Shown here in pieces: positions 33,793-45,338 of a stretch of 64,000 nt of DNA (positions are counted from its first letter, which is position 1; every line of letters begins with the position of its first letter). Source of the DNA: Rhytidiadelphus loreus (Eukaryota; Streptophyta; Bryopsida; Hypnales; Hylocomiaceae); the NCBI GenBank assembly GCA_947034895.1, contig OX344764.1, positions 39,248,935 to 39,312,934 of the forward strand, read 5' to 3'. A program made the translations under genes and the position numbers. Under the pieces are notes generated by a model. That model searched no databases. It was not told the origin of the DNA and worked only from the letters and a program-made list of their open reading frames with translations.

Positions 33793-36674
33793 TTCCAATG
33801 CGAGAGATGCAATGCCAGTCCCTCTTCCACCGGTGTCACTAATTCTAAGTATCAAACTCTCCAATCAACTTCTTCAACCCTTTCCGTGAGGCTCAACGCT
33901 ATCCTTCATTCCTTGAATGCCGATCTTAAAACCCAACAATGCAGTAACCATCTCACATGCAAAATTTGAATCTCCTAAGGGCTCACCAATGCACGCAATG
34001 TGCTCAATTCTTCCCCAGAAAAACCTCCTCCGTCTCTGCATCACCACAATATGACCCGCAACAACCAATTAATACACTTACTGTTTCATTCTATCGACAT
34101 TGACACGGAACTCAGCGAATTCAAAAACCATCCCTCGAAACACTCGCCTCGTTCATAACGACAAGGCCATGTCCGATTCTAAACAAGAAACCTGCGATTA
34201 ACCATTCTAATAAATGAACGCGCAAAACAGCAGCAATCCGGCTCCTCCACATCCCTTGCCGTAACAACCAAGGCGACTTGCGATTAGGGTTGTAAACTGA
34301 CAACACAGAGAAACCTTGAGTACCTCACAAACTAATCAGGCTTTCGGAATGCACATTCTCAAAGTCCTCCACCACTCCACCTCTGCTTGAAATTCTAAAG
34401 TCTCCTCGAACGAAGTCCTCCGTCTAATCAAACAGCTAGTGACCTCGTCTCGAGATTGCTAAAACGATCTCATGATTCTAAAAATTGAGCCAGTCTTGCA
34501 CAAGCTACTGCAGGCGTCTCAGGTTGAGTGCGCAATGCAACTGACGATCATTTCGAGGCGACTGCGTTTGCTCTTTCCACATGCTTAACTTATCAGCGTG
34601 TTGTTTTACAACTAGGCTTGGTTTTGTAACCCTGAACTTGGAAAAATCTTGCGAGATTTGCGACGAGAGAGAAACACATGTAGAAGACTGGATGTTAGTC
34701 TGGAAAGGGATGTTCGGCGAATTGAGCTGCAGAAAGTCGTCGTTTAGTTTTCCACTACCCGCGTGATGAGAACACTTACAAACGCACTTGGCTGGTGAGC
34801 CTTGGGCAAGCTAGTCAGCTATGGTGGACGATGATTCAAATTATCTGCAAGTTCGGAAGTTGCTTCAGAATCACAACCCTAGAGAATCGTGTCGAAAATG
34901 TAAAGGATTCTAAAAGAAAAGAGCGTGGCCACCAATTAATCCTGTAAGGACGTTGAGGCCCAAAAGTGGCCAATGGATGACTTTCAAGATCAGTGTAGAA
35001 ATGAAGATTGCACCAATTGGTTCAAAAATCATTTCATTTCTGATAAAGTATCTTCAGTGATAGGTCACGTACTTCTAGGGTTGATAAAGTTAATCGTAAA
35101 GTATGCGCAATGCAAGACCAAGAGCTGGAGTTTGAAAAAAAAAAGACAAAACTATGGATCATTCAAATTGGAGTTTGTACTATTCTTTGGTAAACTTTCC
35201 TCTAACACCACTATTACAATTAGGGATGATTAACTCTAATGTCTAAAAAAGAGTTTTTGGTCTTTCTTCTAAGTTTTTCAAAGGAGCATCAATAGTCCAT
35301 TTGTTAAAAAATCCAACAAAATAAGAAATTGCATCAATATGAGGCATTTGTTGCAAATGTGCATATGCCACTCATTACACAATCTTTGCCTACACACTTT
35401 GTGTTTGCTTTGGATACTTTGCAACTCATTTGAGATTACAACATGTGATGAGTTGAAGCACAAAAATTACCCTCTACAATATTGTCATGCCCTTTTTATT
35501 TAAATTTTTTTCTCTTTTGTTGAAATTGGAACATAAGTACTTTCTAATTTAGTGTTACAACTGAATTGTTCTCCATTATAGATTTAATATTAAAAACTTT
35601 TGCATTTATTCTACTTTTAAGAGGGGGTTTAAATCATCTAATTTTGGTCCACTTTGAAGTGTTCTAATAAACGTTCTAGGGTCGTTTTGTTCTAGTGTTC
35701 TAATGTTCTAACATTAGTATACAATCCCAATGATATTTTTGAATCAACTCAAGTTGGAACATTTATTTAAATTACTATTTAAAGTTCATTTTCAACTTGC
35801 TTTATTAAAGTACTAAATTCTTTACCAATGTATGGAATTCACTTTTATCATAGTTCACTAAAATGTGAAGTGTTTGATCTTGAGGTATTCCCATTAGTGT
35901 CTATCTCTTTCCGAAAAGTCAATCCAACTAAAACTTGGCAACCGGGGGAGTGCAATATTCTCAATGATGATAACAACATTGTTAACTAGGAAGTGCAAAA
36001 AGTGTTGTTTGAAGGCAAATCCCGTCCATTAGACAATCATTCATGTCTTTGACCATCTAGGACTATCTAAAGAAGTTAATCGTAAATACCTTGTAAATAT
36101 AATTTCACATTAGATGCCAAAATGTAGACATCTGGCTATCATCCACCAACCAACCACTTCATCAACCAATGGCATTACAAGGGACCAATGGCATCTCAGG
36201 CTGACATTGTTCAAAGTTCACCATGCTCACTACAAGAATAAAAATGAAATTTTACCACCTACTCTCATTGCAAAATGACTACAAATAGATTGCAAAATTT
36301 GCCGTCATCGCCACCAAAATTGCTAGTGCAAACCCATGTGTAAGCGCTATCACCAACAACCCCCTAGCTTCCAAATCACCTAGGTGGATCTTCTCATACG
36401 ACATCACAAATCCAATGCCAATGAACAGAAACAAGAATAGAGAAATGAACTTCATGAAGGTCCCCTTGCTGAGAGCTTGAATTTAGAATCAAGAAACAGC
36501 TACTATTGTGTTTCTTTGTAAGTTGTTGCAACAACAATACTCTTACACATTGTTGTCTCAAAAAGGGAGTTTGCATTGATTGAATCCTCTCCACACCTCC
36601 ATCAATTCGCCATCCAACCACATATGCTCCCAACATGACACAATTTCCCATGACGTAATCTCTTGTGAAACCTC
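33793..36674. other. Upstream of the fucosyltransferase and intergenic DNA
   Basis: 33793 to about 34900 is GC-richer, likely promoter/5' UTR of the minus-strand fucosyltransferase. Beyond it the DNA is AT-rich and non-coding. At 36233 a CACTACAAGAATAAAAATG string looks like an isolated CACTA-transposon terminus, but no partner end was found. Confidence 0.35.
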
Positions 36675-36982
36675 CATTAGATGAGATCGGGGGGGGGGGG
36701 GGGGAGGGTTGGAGGGCCATTTCACACTTGTTCCCAACTCTATTCCCCCCGGTCTCATCGAACGCCGGTGTTAGATTTTTTTTTTTTTCAAAAAATAAAA
36801 TAAAAAATAAAAAATAAAAAATTCTTAAAATGAAAATCAAAGTTAAAATTTATTTTATTTTATTCAAAAAAAGAGACCTAGCAATCGCTCAGCCTGGTTA
36901 TTGCAACTTGTAAATGGCGGGTATTGGTGGGTTTTCAGATGGAAACTCGCAACCCTTCAGAGTAGCAAAAAAACATGTAATG
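36675..36982. mobile_element. CATTAGATG-family MITE, copy 1
   Basis: Begins CATTAGATGAGATC, ends CATGTAATG; inside, GGAGGGCCATTTCA near the left mirrors a degraded counterpart at the right. It shares the CCCCCCGGTCTCAT(C/T)GAACGCC block with 38939-39212 and 49161-49441. A 16-base G run near 36689 expands the left end. Confidence 0.7.
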
Positions 36983-37087
36983 CTTTGACATCCTTAGACA
37001 AGTGCATCCATATGGAAAGATGTGCTAACCATCCTCAACCCCTAACCATCTCTACTTAAGCACAAGAAACAAGGCAAGAAACAAAGT

Positions 37088-37290
37088 ACAAGAAGAGTAG
37101 ACAATGGGAAGCTAACAAACAAATCTAGAAGAAGTAGAGTGCAAGAAGAGTAGACAATGAGAAGCTAGCAAACAAATCTAGAAGAAGTAGAATGCAAGAA
37201 GAGTAGACAATGAGAAGCTAGCAAGCAATAACAAGAATTGAGGTCTAGAAGAAGCGGAGTGTAGACGAGTAGACAATGAAAAGTAGACAA
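37088..37290. repeat. Minisatellite, ~53-bp unit
   Basis: About three and a half purine-rich units, each containing AAGAAGAGTAGACAATG(A/G)GAAG and AATCTAGAAGAAGTAGA, arranged head to tail. Not part of a recognisable ORF. Confidence 0.8.
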
Positions 37291-37768
37291 CAAGAAGAGA
37301 TGAGAATAAGAAAGAGGGAAGAAAAAGCCTGAAAAGTAAAACCTTAATTAAACCTGAAGTGCTTCAAGAACCCTCATCTTTCCAAAGTAAAATAAAAGTT
37401 AATTTAATTTATACAGGATCAAAGAATTGAAATTTAACTAGAACTGACAACACAATAAGCAAAGCGCAAGGTGAAGAAGTGAAGAAGAGTGTCCATGGTC
37501 ACAACTTTCGTCTTCTGGTTGGAATGAAAGTCAAGGACTGAAGTTTTCCTCCTTCTCATCTCTTCCTTACAATATTTTCAAATTTGGATTCTTAACTCTA
37601 ACACACTATAGTCTAAATAGTATTTCATTTTGTACAATTGTCATAGTATAATAAAATTAGAGTAAAATTTATTTTCTAATTTTTAAAATAGAAAACACCT
37701 AAATGTCTTCCAACATGTCCACCAAGGGTGGATGGTAAGCCACCAATAACAACACTTTGTAGACAAAG

Positions 37769-37951
37769 GTGGCTAATAAGGAACCTTTGGCAGACAATAC
37801 GATGGACAACCATTTCACAGTTCTTTCTCAATTAGCAACAGGCAATTCATTGCAAATGGTTGGTGATTTATTTGATGTAGGATTGAGTACAACTTCTATC
37901 ATTGTGAGGGATTGTTGTGAAGCTATTAGTCTAAATACCTCATCATTGTAA
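37769..37951 (+). pseudogene. PIF/Harbinger transposase N-terminal fragment
   Basis: A 60-codon frame contains LSQLATGNSLQMVGDLFDVG followed by LSTTSIIVRDCCEAI, matching the helix-turn-helix before the DDE domain in PIF/Harbinger transposases (typical form: LATG...F.VG.ST....V...C.AI). The DDE catalytic part does not follow; the frame ends in TAA. An isolated relic. Confidence 0.65.
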
Positions 37952-38938
37952 AATGAGATATCCAATTGTGGGCCTAAATGCAAATCCTCAACAAATCCTT
38001 GATCTCATTTGAACTCCATCCTAATGCAATAACTATTTTTTGCCGAAAAGAAAATTAAAATTAGTATATAGAAACAAAGAACAATCAACACCTCAACAAA
38101 AAATATGAATTATTATGTAGAAAAAAGAAGAATCAATTAATTATCTCAACTAATTAGTCCCTTTCATTACGGACCACTTCCACATTTTTGTGGTGGTGAT
38201 GCAAAGATTGTTGATGCAAGCAACTAGTGACAATGTTTCCAAACTTGTTACCCTTACAGTGGTTTATCAAGCATCTTTTTTTTCTTTGCAAGACTTCTCT
38301 CTTTTGTAATTGTTTTAACCATCACCTCCTATATTAGTTAATTTATGTTGTCAAATTGTTGGTTCATTAGCTCGGGGGGGGGTCATTTAGAGTGTCCATT
38401 AGAAACAACATGCAAACAAAACTTTGGACCCCCTATATACTTTTTGAATTTTAAATAAAACAAAATAAAACAAAATGTGAATAGATTTTCCTACTTTGAA
38501 AGTTTATGTTTTGAATTATTGATATTTTTATTTGTTAATAATAATTAGTTACAAATTTTTGAAGTAAAAAGATACACTGTAAAACTGAAAAATAACTTTC
38601 ACACCCCTATATTATATAAGAAAAAATTGTCTAAAAATGAACAAAAAAATCCTAAAAATAACTCATTATTGAAAGCTCATTTTGAGTTGAATATTGACTC
38701 AATGGTCATCTAAATGGGTCCTCTATAATTATTTGAGTTGAAAAACATGCCATTTTAGTTCATTTTCAACCTCTTCTACAAATCATTTCATATTTTATTT
38801 GAGTTGGAAATTTTGGCAATAGAAAGCTATAGTCGTTATTAAACAATGTTCAAAATTTTAGGTTGAAATTATAGTTTATTAGAAACCACTTGTTCGCACA
38901 TGGTTTGTTATAGTAGAACTAAATGCACCCCTTAAGTT
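37952..38938. other. Intergenic AT-rich block
   Basis: No gene recognised. May include decayed remainder of the Harbinger element; an 8-base G run occurs near 38372. Confidence 0.35.
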
Positions 38939-39212
38939 CATTAGATGAGATTGGAAGGGGGTGGAGGGCTATTTCAGGCCTATTTCTAGCTCCGTTCCCC
39001 TAGGCCTCATTGAACGCTGATGTCAAAAAAAATTCAATTTTTTTTAAAGTTCTTAAAATTAAGAACAAAGTTAATTTTATTTATTTTTAAAAGTGACATA
39101 GCAGTCGCTATGCCACGTCAGTACAACTTGCAAATTGTAGTTTCGGCCAATTTTGGTTGGTTCCCAAATTGGAAATTCACAGCCCTCCAAAGTAGGAAAA
39201 AAACATCTAATG
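38939..39212. mobile_element. CATTAGATG-family MITE, copy 2
   Basis: Begins CATTAGATGAGATTGG and ends CATCTAATG, a perfect 9-bp TIR, with inner mirrored GGAGGGCT / AGCCCTCC. Same orientation and interior as the copies at 36675 and 49161. Confidence 0.75.
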
Positions 39213-41052
39213 CAAACCCCTAATGGAAATAATGGAAAGTACATGCTAAGAAGACTATAGTTCAAGCTGTCGCTTGTGGAGCATTTGAGACCCATGCACT
39301 TTAATTTGGAAATAGAATCCCAAATGTAGCTTAGTCTTATTTCTTTCTCTCTAGGTAGATACGGAGTGTAAACATGGACTTTTAAAGATAGTTCCACTTG
39401 CTTGAAGGTTGGATACTTGTGACCTTCAACTATCTTCAAAAGAATTTGTTGTACAAGCCATAGAAAAAAAATTAATTGACGTGAATCTAGACATGTCCTA
39501 ACCAATGCTAACAAGCATCCCAACGTGAAATGTCAGCATCACATCGGGATGAACAACCATGTGCTGTAGGTAATGGAGTGGAAATTTTATTAAACTATTG
39601 AGTGAAGTTCACAAACAAGGTAATGAAGGAATCAATTGAGGGGCTAAGTTTGAATCCATCCATAGTCCAAAATGACTACTATGCATCTCTCATGTCTTTA
39701 ACTAACACTCTTTTCAAGTGTCAATAGTAGATTAACAACTAGAAGTCTTTTTGTCAATAATACTACATTAATTAACATTCTTCTTCTAGAAAACATGGCC
39801 TACCAAGGACAATCTTGCTAGTTTAGCAGGTTATTGAAAGCAATGGAACAATTTTATGGAGGTGTTATATTTGAAACTAGAAAAGCAGTGATCCAAGCTT
39901 AGTTAGGCATAGAATTCCTCAAGCCCATGACGATGGCAATAGAAGCCGTCTTCATTGTTCCAACCTCATTGGCGGCAATGGATTTGGCCAACAAGTCCAC
40001 TCTGGAATTAAGAACCTTGAAGAAGGATGTCACAAATGAGTTGAAAAAAGTAGGAGACAAGGTGGAGAAGATTGCAAACAAGGTGGAGCATATCACATAT
40101 GAGAGTGTGATCAATAGTGCAGTAATCTTCGGCATCCAAAAAATTAACATTGCTAACGTTGCACCAATCGTTGCTGCTTTATCTTTGCCAAAAATTAACG
40201 CTGGCATGGTTGTTAGTCACATTTCATCCATTCACCAGACAAACAAAACTTCAAGATCCAACTGAGTGTGTGTCAAGATCCTAAAAATAATAATAAGTAT
40301 AAGTATAAGTATAATTTTTTTTCCCTAGACAACCAATCCAATGATCCATTATGTTGACAATTGGTTCATCCAGTCGATGGACAACTTGTCCTGATCAACA
40401 AACAATGCTAACCAACATTGACAAACATCTTGACATGAAAAGCCAATGACATCAAGATGGACAACCTTGAACACCGTTGATAGGATAAATTTTATTCTAT
40501 ATGCATTTGTAGCCCCAAATTCTTTTGTGAATTTTTTTTTCTACGGATAGAATTTTCTATCAAAAGCCTCCAAAGTTGTTGGTAGTAATCCAAACAATGG
40601 CAATGCTACCTTGCCTTGACTACAAGACATGCCAAATTTTGGATTTTGAACAATATTTTTGAGTAGTTTCTTTGCTAACCAATGCATTTGTAATTTGAAC
40701 AAAAAAATGTCAATATTTTCTTAATTATAACATCTATTAAAAAAATGTTATAATTTAGTGCCTGAAGCCCTCAACACATGGTTGGTAAGCCATTTCATTC
40801 TTGAACATGCATTGTTTGTTCTCCTTACTTTCTTCAACACATTCCCAGCTTCATAGTCATCTTCAATTCAATTCACCTTTTACATTTTTCTATCTTTTTG
40901 TACCACGTTTTCCATTGTCTACAGAAATGTCATCTGCCTTGTCCGCCAAGACCTTCCACTTTAATGTTGTTTGCATATCTGCCCATCCACCTCATCAATT
41001 AAAGATTGTTTGTTGTAAATTTGGTTGTCGAAAGGTAAAAATGAAAATAGAT
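39213..41052. other. Intergenic; one doubtful ORF
   Basis: Mostly non-coding. A 112-codon plus frame at 39927-40265 encodes a Lys/Val-rich helical peptide (KKVGDKVEKIANKVEHI) with no recognised family; its opposite strand is also open, so coding status is doubtful. Confidence 0.3.
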
Positions 41053-41329
41053 ATCTACAACAAAAGCAGTGTTTTATGACTGCAAAAAATGACTACAATA
41101 AGTCATAAAATCAAAAAATATGACTCGCACAGAAATCACTGTAGATGACTCGGAATATGAGTAACTGCAGTCGTTTAGAAGCAGTCGCTTTAGACATCAG
41201 TCATAATTATAAGTTGAGGGGTATAAATACCCATAATTAGCCATAATATGCCAACAAGGCGTATATTTTGACTTTCTTTTGCTTTTTCTTGAGCTACCCG
41301 AATAAATGAAAAAATCCTACGTGGAATAT

Positions 41330-41700
41330 AATTACGTTGAGTCATATGTTTTGATGACATGGAATATGACTGTAGTCAGTCATATTTTGTGAAATATGAC
41401 CGTGTTGAGTCATATTTTTTGATGACGTGGAATATGACTGCGTGTTAGTCATATTTTTTATTACTATAAAATATGACTGCATTGAGTCATATTTTTTGAT
41501 GACATGGAATATGACTGTGGTGAATCATATTTTTTGTTATTATGGAATATGACTACAATGAGTCATATTTTGCATTCATGTGGAATATGACTACGGTGAG
41601 TCATATTTTTTGATGATTTGTAATATGACTGTGGTGAGTCATATTCTGCAATCATGTAAAATATGACTGCGGTGAGTCATATTTTTTGATGATTTGTAAA
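41330..41700. repeat. Subterminal palindromic array of the CACTA element
   Basis: About ten units of 36-41 bp, each centred on a near-palindrome of the form AATATGACTGnGGTGAGTCA, separated by TTTTTTGATGA(C/T). Further scattered copies occur at 41060-41200 and 43210-43320. Confidence 0.85.
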
Positions 41701-42519
41701 ACTACTCTTCTTAGTCATATTTTTCAGTCATATTCAGATCACCTAGTCATTTTTTGGAAATTATTATAATCATTTTGTGACTCCCAGTAGTCATTTTTTT
41801 ATTGATATGTATTTTGAACTATGAATTGAACAAATCATACAACGGTTGTAGGATACCTAAGCATATTTGTAATCATACATTAAAATGATTTAACAATTGA
41901 ATAAAAGATTTCATGTAGTTAAAAACAAATACATATGATTTTAAAGATATACAAGAAACAATTATATTGGAGAGAGAATATATAAGAAGGAATGTGACTC
42001 ATTTCAATGACATTTATAATTTATTAGTCACAAATACAAAATATGTACATCACAATGAATTATTTACACAAGTCAATAGAGACTATATTTCGTACAATAA
42101 TATGAAGTGAATTGCAAGTAGCCTTCAACAACTTTGTTCCAATTTTGTTGCCTTCATATACAATTAAGGAAATAGGAGGTTAATTTTTAATGAACATACA
42201 ACAAAGCTCAATCTTCAAAAGCTTACAACAATAAAAAATATGTAATACAAATTTAGGGTAAGAAGAAAAACAATGGTGATGCACGGAACAAGAAGAAAAA
42301 AGGCAACAAGTGCTAAAAGATAACAACAAATACAAGTTAAGATGCACAAAAAACAATCAAGAGCAACTACTAAGAGGTAACAAGAAACAACAACAAAAAA
42401 TTAAGATGCAACAAAAAGAAACAAGAAACAAAAAGAGAGAACAGAAAGAAAGAAAGAAGAAAGAAGAAGAAGAAATAATTAAGATGCAAGAAGAAAAAAA
42501 TAAAAAGCAAGAGTGAAGA

Positions 42520-42780
42520 TGCAACAAAAGACAACAACTCTAAGAAATAAGAATAACTCAAGATGCAACAAAAGACAACAACTCTAAGAAATAAGAGTAA
42601 CTCAAGATGCAACAAAAGACAACAACTAAGAAGCAAGAGTGAATTTAAGATGCAACAAAACACAACAACTAAGAAACAAGAGTGAACTTAAGATGCAACA
42701 AAACACAACAATTAAGAAACAAGAGTGAACTCAAAATGCAACAAAACACAACAACTAAGAAACAAGAGTGGACTCAAAGA
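42520..42780. repeat. A/C/G-rich tandem repeat inside the CACTA element
   Basis: Four to five head-to-tail units of about 45 bp containing AAGATGCAACAAAA and ACAACAACTAAGAAACAAGA. The adjacent upstream frame (42310-42516) rich in Lys/Gln/Glu is a by-product of this composition. Confidence 0.75.
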
Positions 42781-42835
42781 GACAAGAGACAAGAGACAAG
42801 AGACAACAAAAGATAAGGAAGAAGAGTAAAAAGAA

Positions 42836-43012
42836 GTAGTGGTTAGGATTTCAAAACCCTAAAAAAATGACGGCTAGGATTTCAAAACCCTAAAAAGTGG
42901 TGGCTAAGTTTGAAAACCCTAAAAAAATGACGGCTAGGATTTCAAAACCCTAAAAAGTGGTGGCTAAGGTTTGAAAACCCTTAAAAAGTGGTAATTAGGT
43001 TTCAAAATTTTA
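42836..43012. repeat. Tandem repeat with AAAACCCTAAAAA motif inside the CACTA element
   Basis: About three units of 57-60 bp alternating GACGGCTAGGATTTCAAAAC and GTGGTGGCTAAGGTTTGAAA, each followed by CCCTAAAAA. Resembles telobox-like sequence but is not a telomere. Confidence 0.75.
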
Positions 43013-43344
43013 AACAATGGCTTGTCTATATTTTTTTTGATTGCCCATGTTTTTCTTAGGTTGCCCCAAAACAAAAAATGTTACTACCATGAAAATATGA
43101 CTAATAATATAACTTAATGTTCTCAAACGAGTTCCTTACCGTTCCCTATGAAATACTTTGGTGTTCCCAACGGACGTATAATATAAGCCCGTGAAGTACA
43201 AGGCCCAAAAACGACTAGCAGTCATATTTTGCAATCATATTTCTCCCCAAGTTATTGACCTTCAAAAATATGACTGTGAGTAGTCGCTAGTCATCCTCAG
43301 TCATATTTTTGCAGTCATAAAACATTGCCGTTGTTGTAGTGGAT

Positions 43345-44024
43345 ATTTTTAAAATCAACCATAGATTCTCATGAATAGAGGTTGTTCATTCAAACAGAAA
43401 TCTATAGGGTCGATTTCAGGAACATGTCAAAATTTAATGTGGTGACCTTCCACTAAACTTTTTTTATCATCATCCCTTCAAGTACAAATGGGCTTTTACA
43501 TACATATTCATATGTTAGCTCAACACAATATGCTTGTTTAGTTTGATGTATTTACAATATAACAAATATTAGAGATACAACTTTGAAATGTGCAATGACA
43601 AGTGCATTATTAAACGGTTTGACCATACACCAATGTCTCATTTTACTCTAAAAGGATGGACCTATGACAATGTAGTTGAACTTCAACAACATACATTCTA
43701 TACACTCTTGTCCTCCAATGTAAATTAGTTAATTTTTTCAAATTTAAAAAAAAAAAATTAGAGGTGAAATGATGTGTCTTCTATAAATTGTAACATTTTA
43801 GATATCATTCCTCAAATTTGAAGTTGTGAATTTTTGATGAAAAAGTGAAGAAAATTTATATCAAATAGAAAATTAGATTTAAATTGTTTTTAAAATAATA
43901 GCAATCAGACTAAAAAAGCTTCATTTTGTTAGTTTTACTGCAAAAATAAAAATAAACATTTTGAAAGTTGAAATCAAGTTTTAAGAGGAAAAAAAAAGTG
44001 TACATCTTTAATATTTAGTTTTTT
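43345..44024. other. Intergenic AT-rich sequence
   Basis: No gene or bounded repeat recognised. Confidence 0.4.
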
Positions 44025-44043
44025 TTAACCCCTAAAGTTCTTT
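44025..44043. mobile_element. Orphan left end of a TTAA element
   Basis: TTAA-CCCCTAAAGTTCTTT matches the left terminus of the family. No right terminus was found before the gypsy insertion at 45061 or just after it, so the copy is truncated or too eroded. Confidence 0.45.
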
Positions 44044-44516
44044 CATGTTTTTTGGCTCAAAATTCCTCATATCCAAAGCAAGTCAAAAATCTTCATCTAT
44101 ATATTTAAAAAAAATCCAACCGAAGAATCCTTTTTTTTAATTTGTGCAAATATATTCTCTCAAAATTTTAGAGAGAATATCTTCACCAGTTGCAAGTTCA
44201 ATGTGCCTAAATTTCAAAATGTACTAATGTAGTCTTTTCTAGCCCTTCCACATGTTCCATAACTTGTACGTTTTAGTCAATATGTCAAAAATGTATTGAA
44301 AAAGTTCATGAGAAAATTTAGCAAAAAGAACTTTTATATTCATTTTAAAAATATTATAAAGTATAAGATAGTTTTAAATGAAAAAAAACACTAAATTGTT
44401 GATAACCTTTATAAGGAATTGAGAATTTTTAATCCCAATGGTAAAAAATTGACATCCTTTATTTTTGTTTTTATTTGAAAATTTTCAAAATTGAATTCAA
44501 AAAATGACTTTATATG

Positions 44517-44761
44517 TATGGTCAATTTCATTAAAATGGCGGTATTCCGCATGCCATTTTAATGGAATATCTTCTACAAATAGAGAATAAATGTGCCACG
44601 ATAGGGTCATACATGTGCCAATTTTATGCCTAGCACATTCAAATTACTAGTTCACGCATTTCCACTCCCCTCGGACAATCTTTTCATTGTTTTCATTCTT
44701 TCAGTGGTTTCATTTTGTGCCATTTTAATGGAATACTGCCATTTTAACAAAATTGACCATA
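44517..44761. mobile_element. MITE with ~35-bp TIR
   Basis: TATGGTCAATTTCATTAAAA at the left and its near-complement at the right (TTTTAACAAAATTGACCATA), continuing into ATGGC(G/A)GTATTCC, form an imperfect TIR of about 35 bp. Flanks suggest a TA or TAT target duplication. Confidence 0.65.
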
Positions 44762-45060
44762 TCTTTTTTCTACCTTCATTGCCTACAAAACAAAACTCCT
44801 CGTAACTTCTACATCATTATTCAAAGTTTAATGGTTTAAATGATTTTGAGTAGGTTTTGATAGATGCAACTTGAAAATATTAATCAATATTTTTTTAGAA
44901 TATATTTTTAGCTACCTGTTTTGACATTATATTAAAAAAAACTTCAATTTTTCACAGTAATTATCGGAATGATGTGAAACAAAGCTTCACAAGTAAATTA
45001 GGATGATTGACATTCATTTGCAAAAATCATATAAATATTCTAAATTATGAAGTCAACAGG

Positions 45061-45284
45061 TGTAAGAGTATAGATGTCAAAACAAACATATACTACTGAG
45101 TAAAATATAATATTAATCCAGAAATTAAGTTTACAATGAATAAGTATTTACTTATATATTAATCTCTAAAAGTAAAAGTTCTTTTACTTTAAGTTCTATC
45201 TTTGAACTGAAGTTATTCTAGACTAGCGAGTTCCTAGACTAGCGAGTGTACATCCGAGCTTCTAACTGGGCTTAGCCCATGACA
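45061..45284 (-). repeat. 3' LTR of the gypsy element
   Basis: TG...CA bounded repeat of 224 bp, differing from the other LTR by two transitions (near 45217 and 45229). Confidence 0.92.
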
Positions 45285-45338
45285 TATGTCTCCTCCTCCG
45301 TAACTAAGAAGGGAGGAGAAGATCTGCCCAAAGAACAA

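Larger units (their letters stand above)
41053..43341. mobile_element. Non-autonomous CACTA transposon with repeat-rich ends
   Basis: The right end reads CATTGCCGTTGTTGTAGTG, i.e. CACTACAACAACGGCAATG inverted. The left end is its mutated partner ATCTACAACAAAAGCAGTG; TIR similarity continues through TTTTATGACTGCAAAAA. The 3-bp GAT directly flanks both sides (41050-41052 and 43342-43344). The subterminal zones carry many ATATGACT / AGTCATAT motifs, as expected for transposase-binding repeats of CACTA elements. The interior holds further tandem repeats but no transposase. Confidence 0.85.

Noticed and set aside
36233..36251. CACTACAAGAA as start of another CACTA element
   Set aside because: No matching inverted end or 3-bp duplication found; mentioned only as a possible orphan terminus.
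36394..36840. 148-codon minus ORF
   Set aside because: Runs through a MITE with a long homopolymer and ends in a Phe-rich low-complexity stretch.
39927..40265. 112-codon helical ORF as a gene
   Set aside because: Opposite strand equally open, no homologous motif recognised; reported only within the intergenic entry.
41330..41700. Regular spaced repeats as a CRISPR array
   Set aside because: Spacers are themselves repeated and the context is a plant CACTA transposon.
42310..42516. Lys/Gln/Glu-rich 68-codon ORF and its Leu/Phe-rich antisense partner
   Set aside because: By-product of purine-rich tandem repeats inside the CACTA element.
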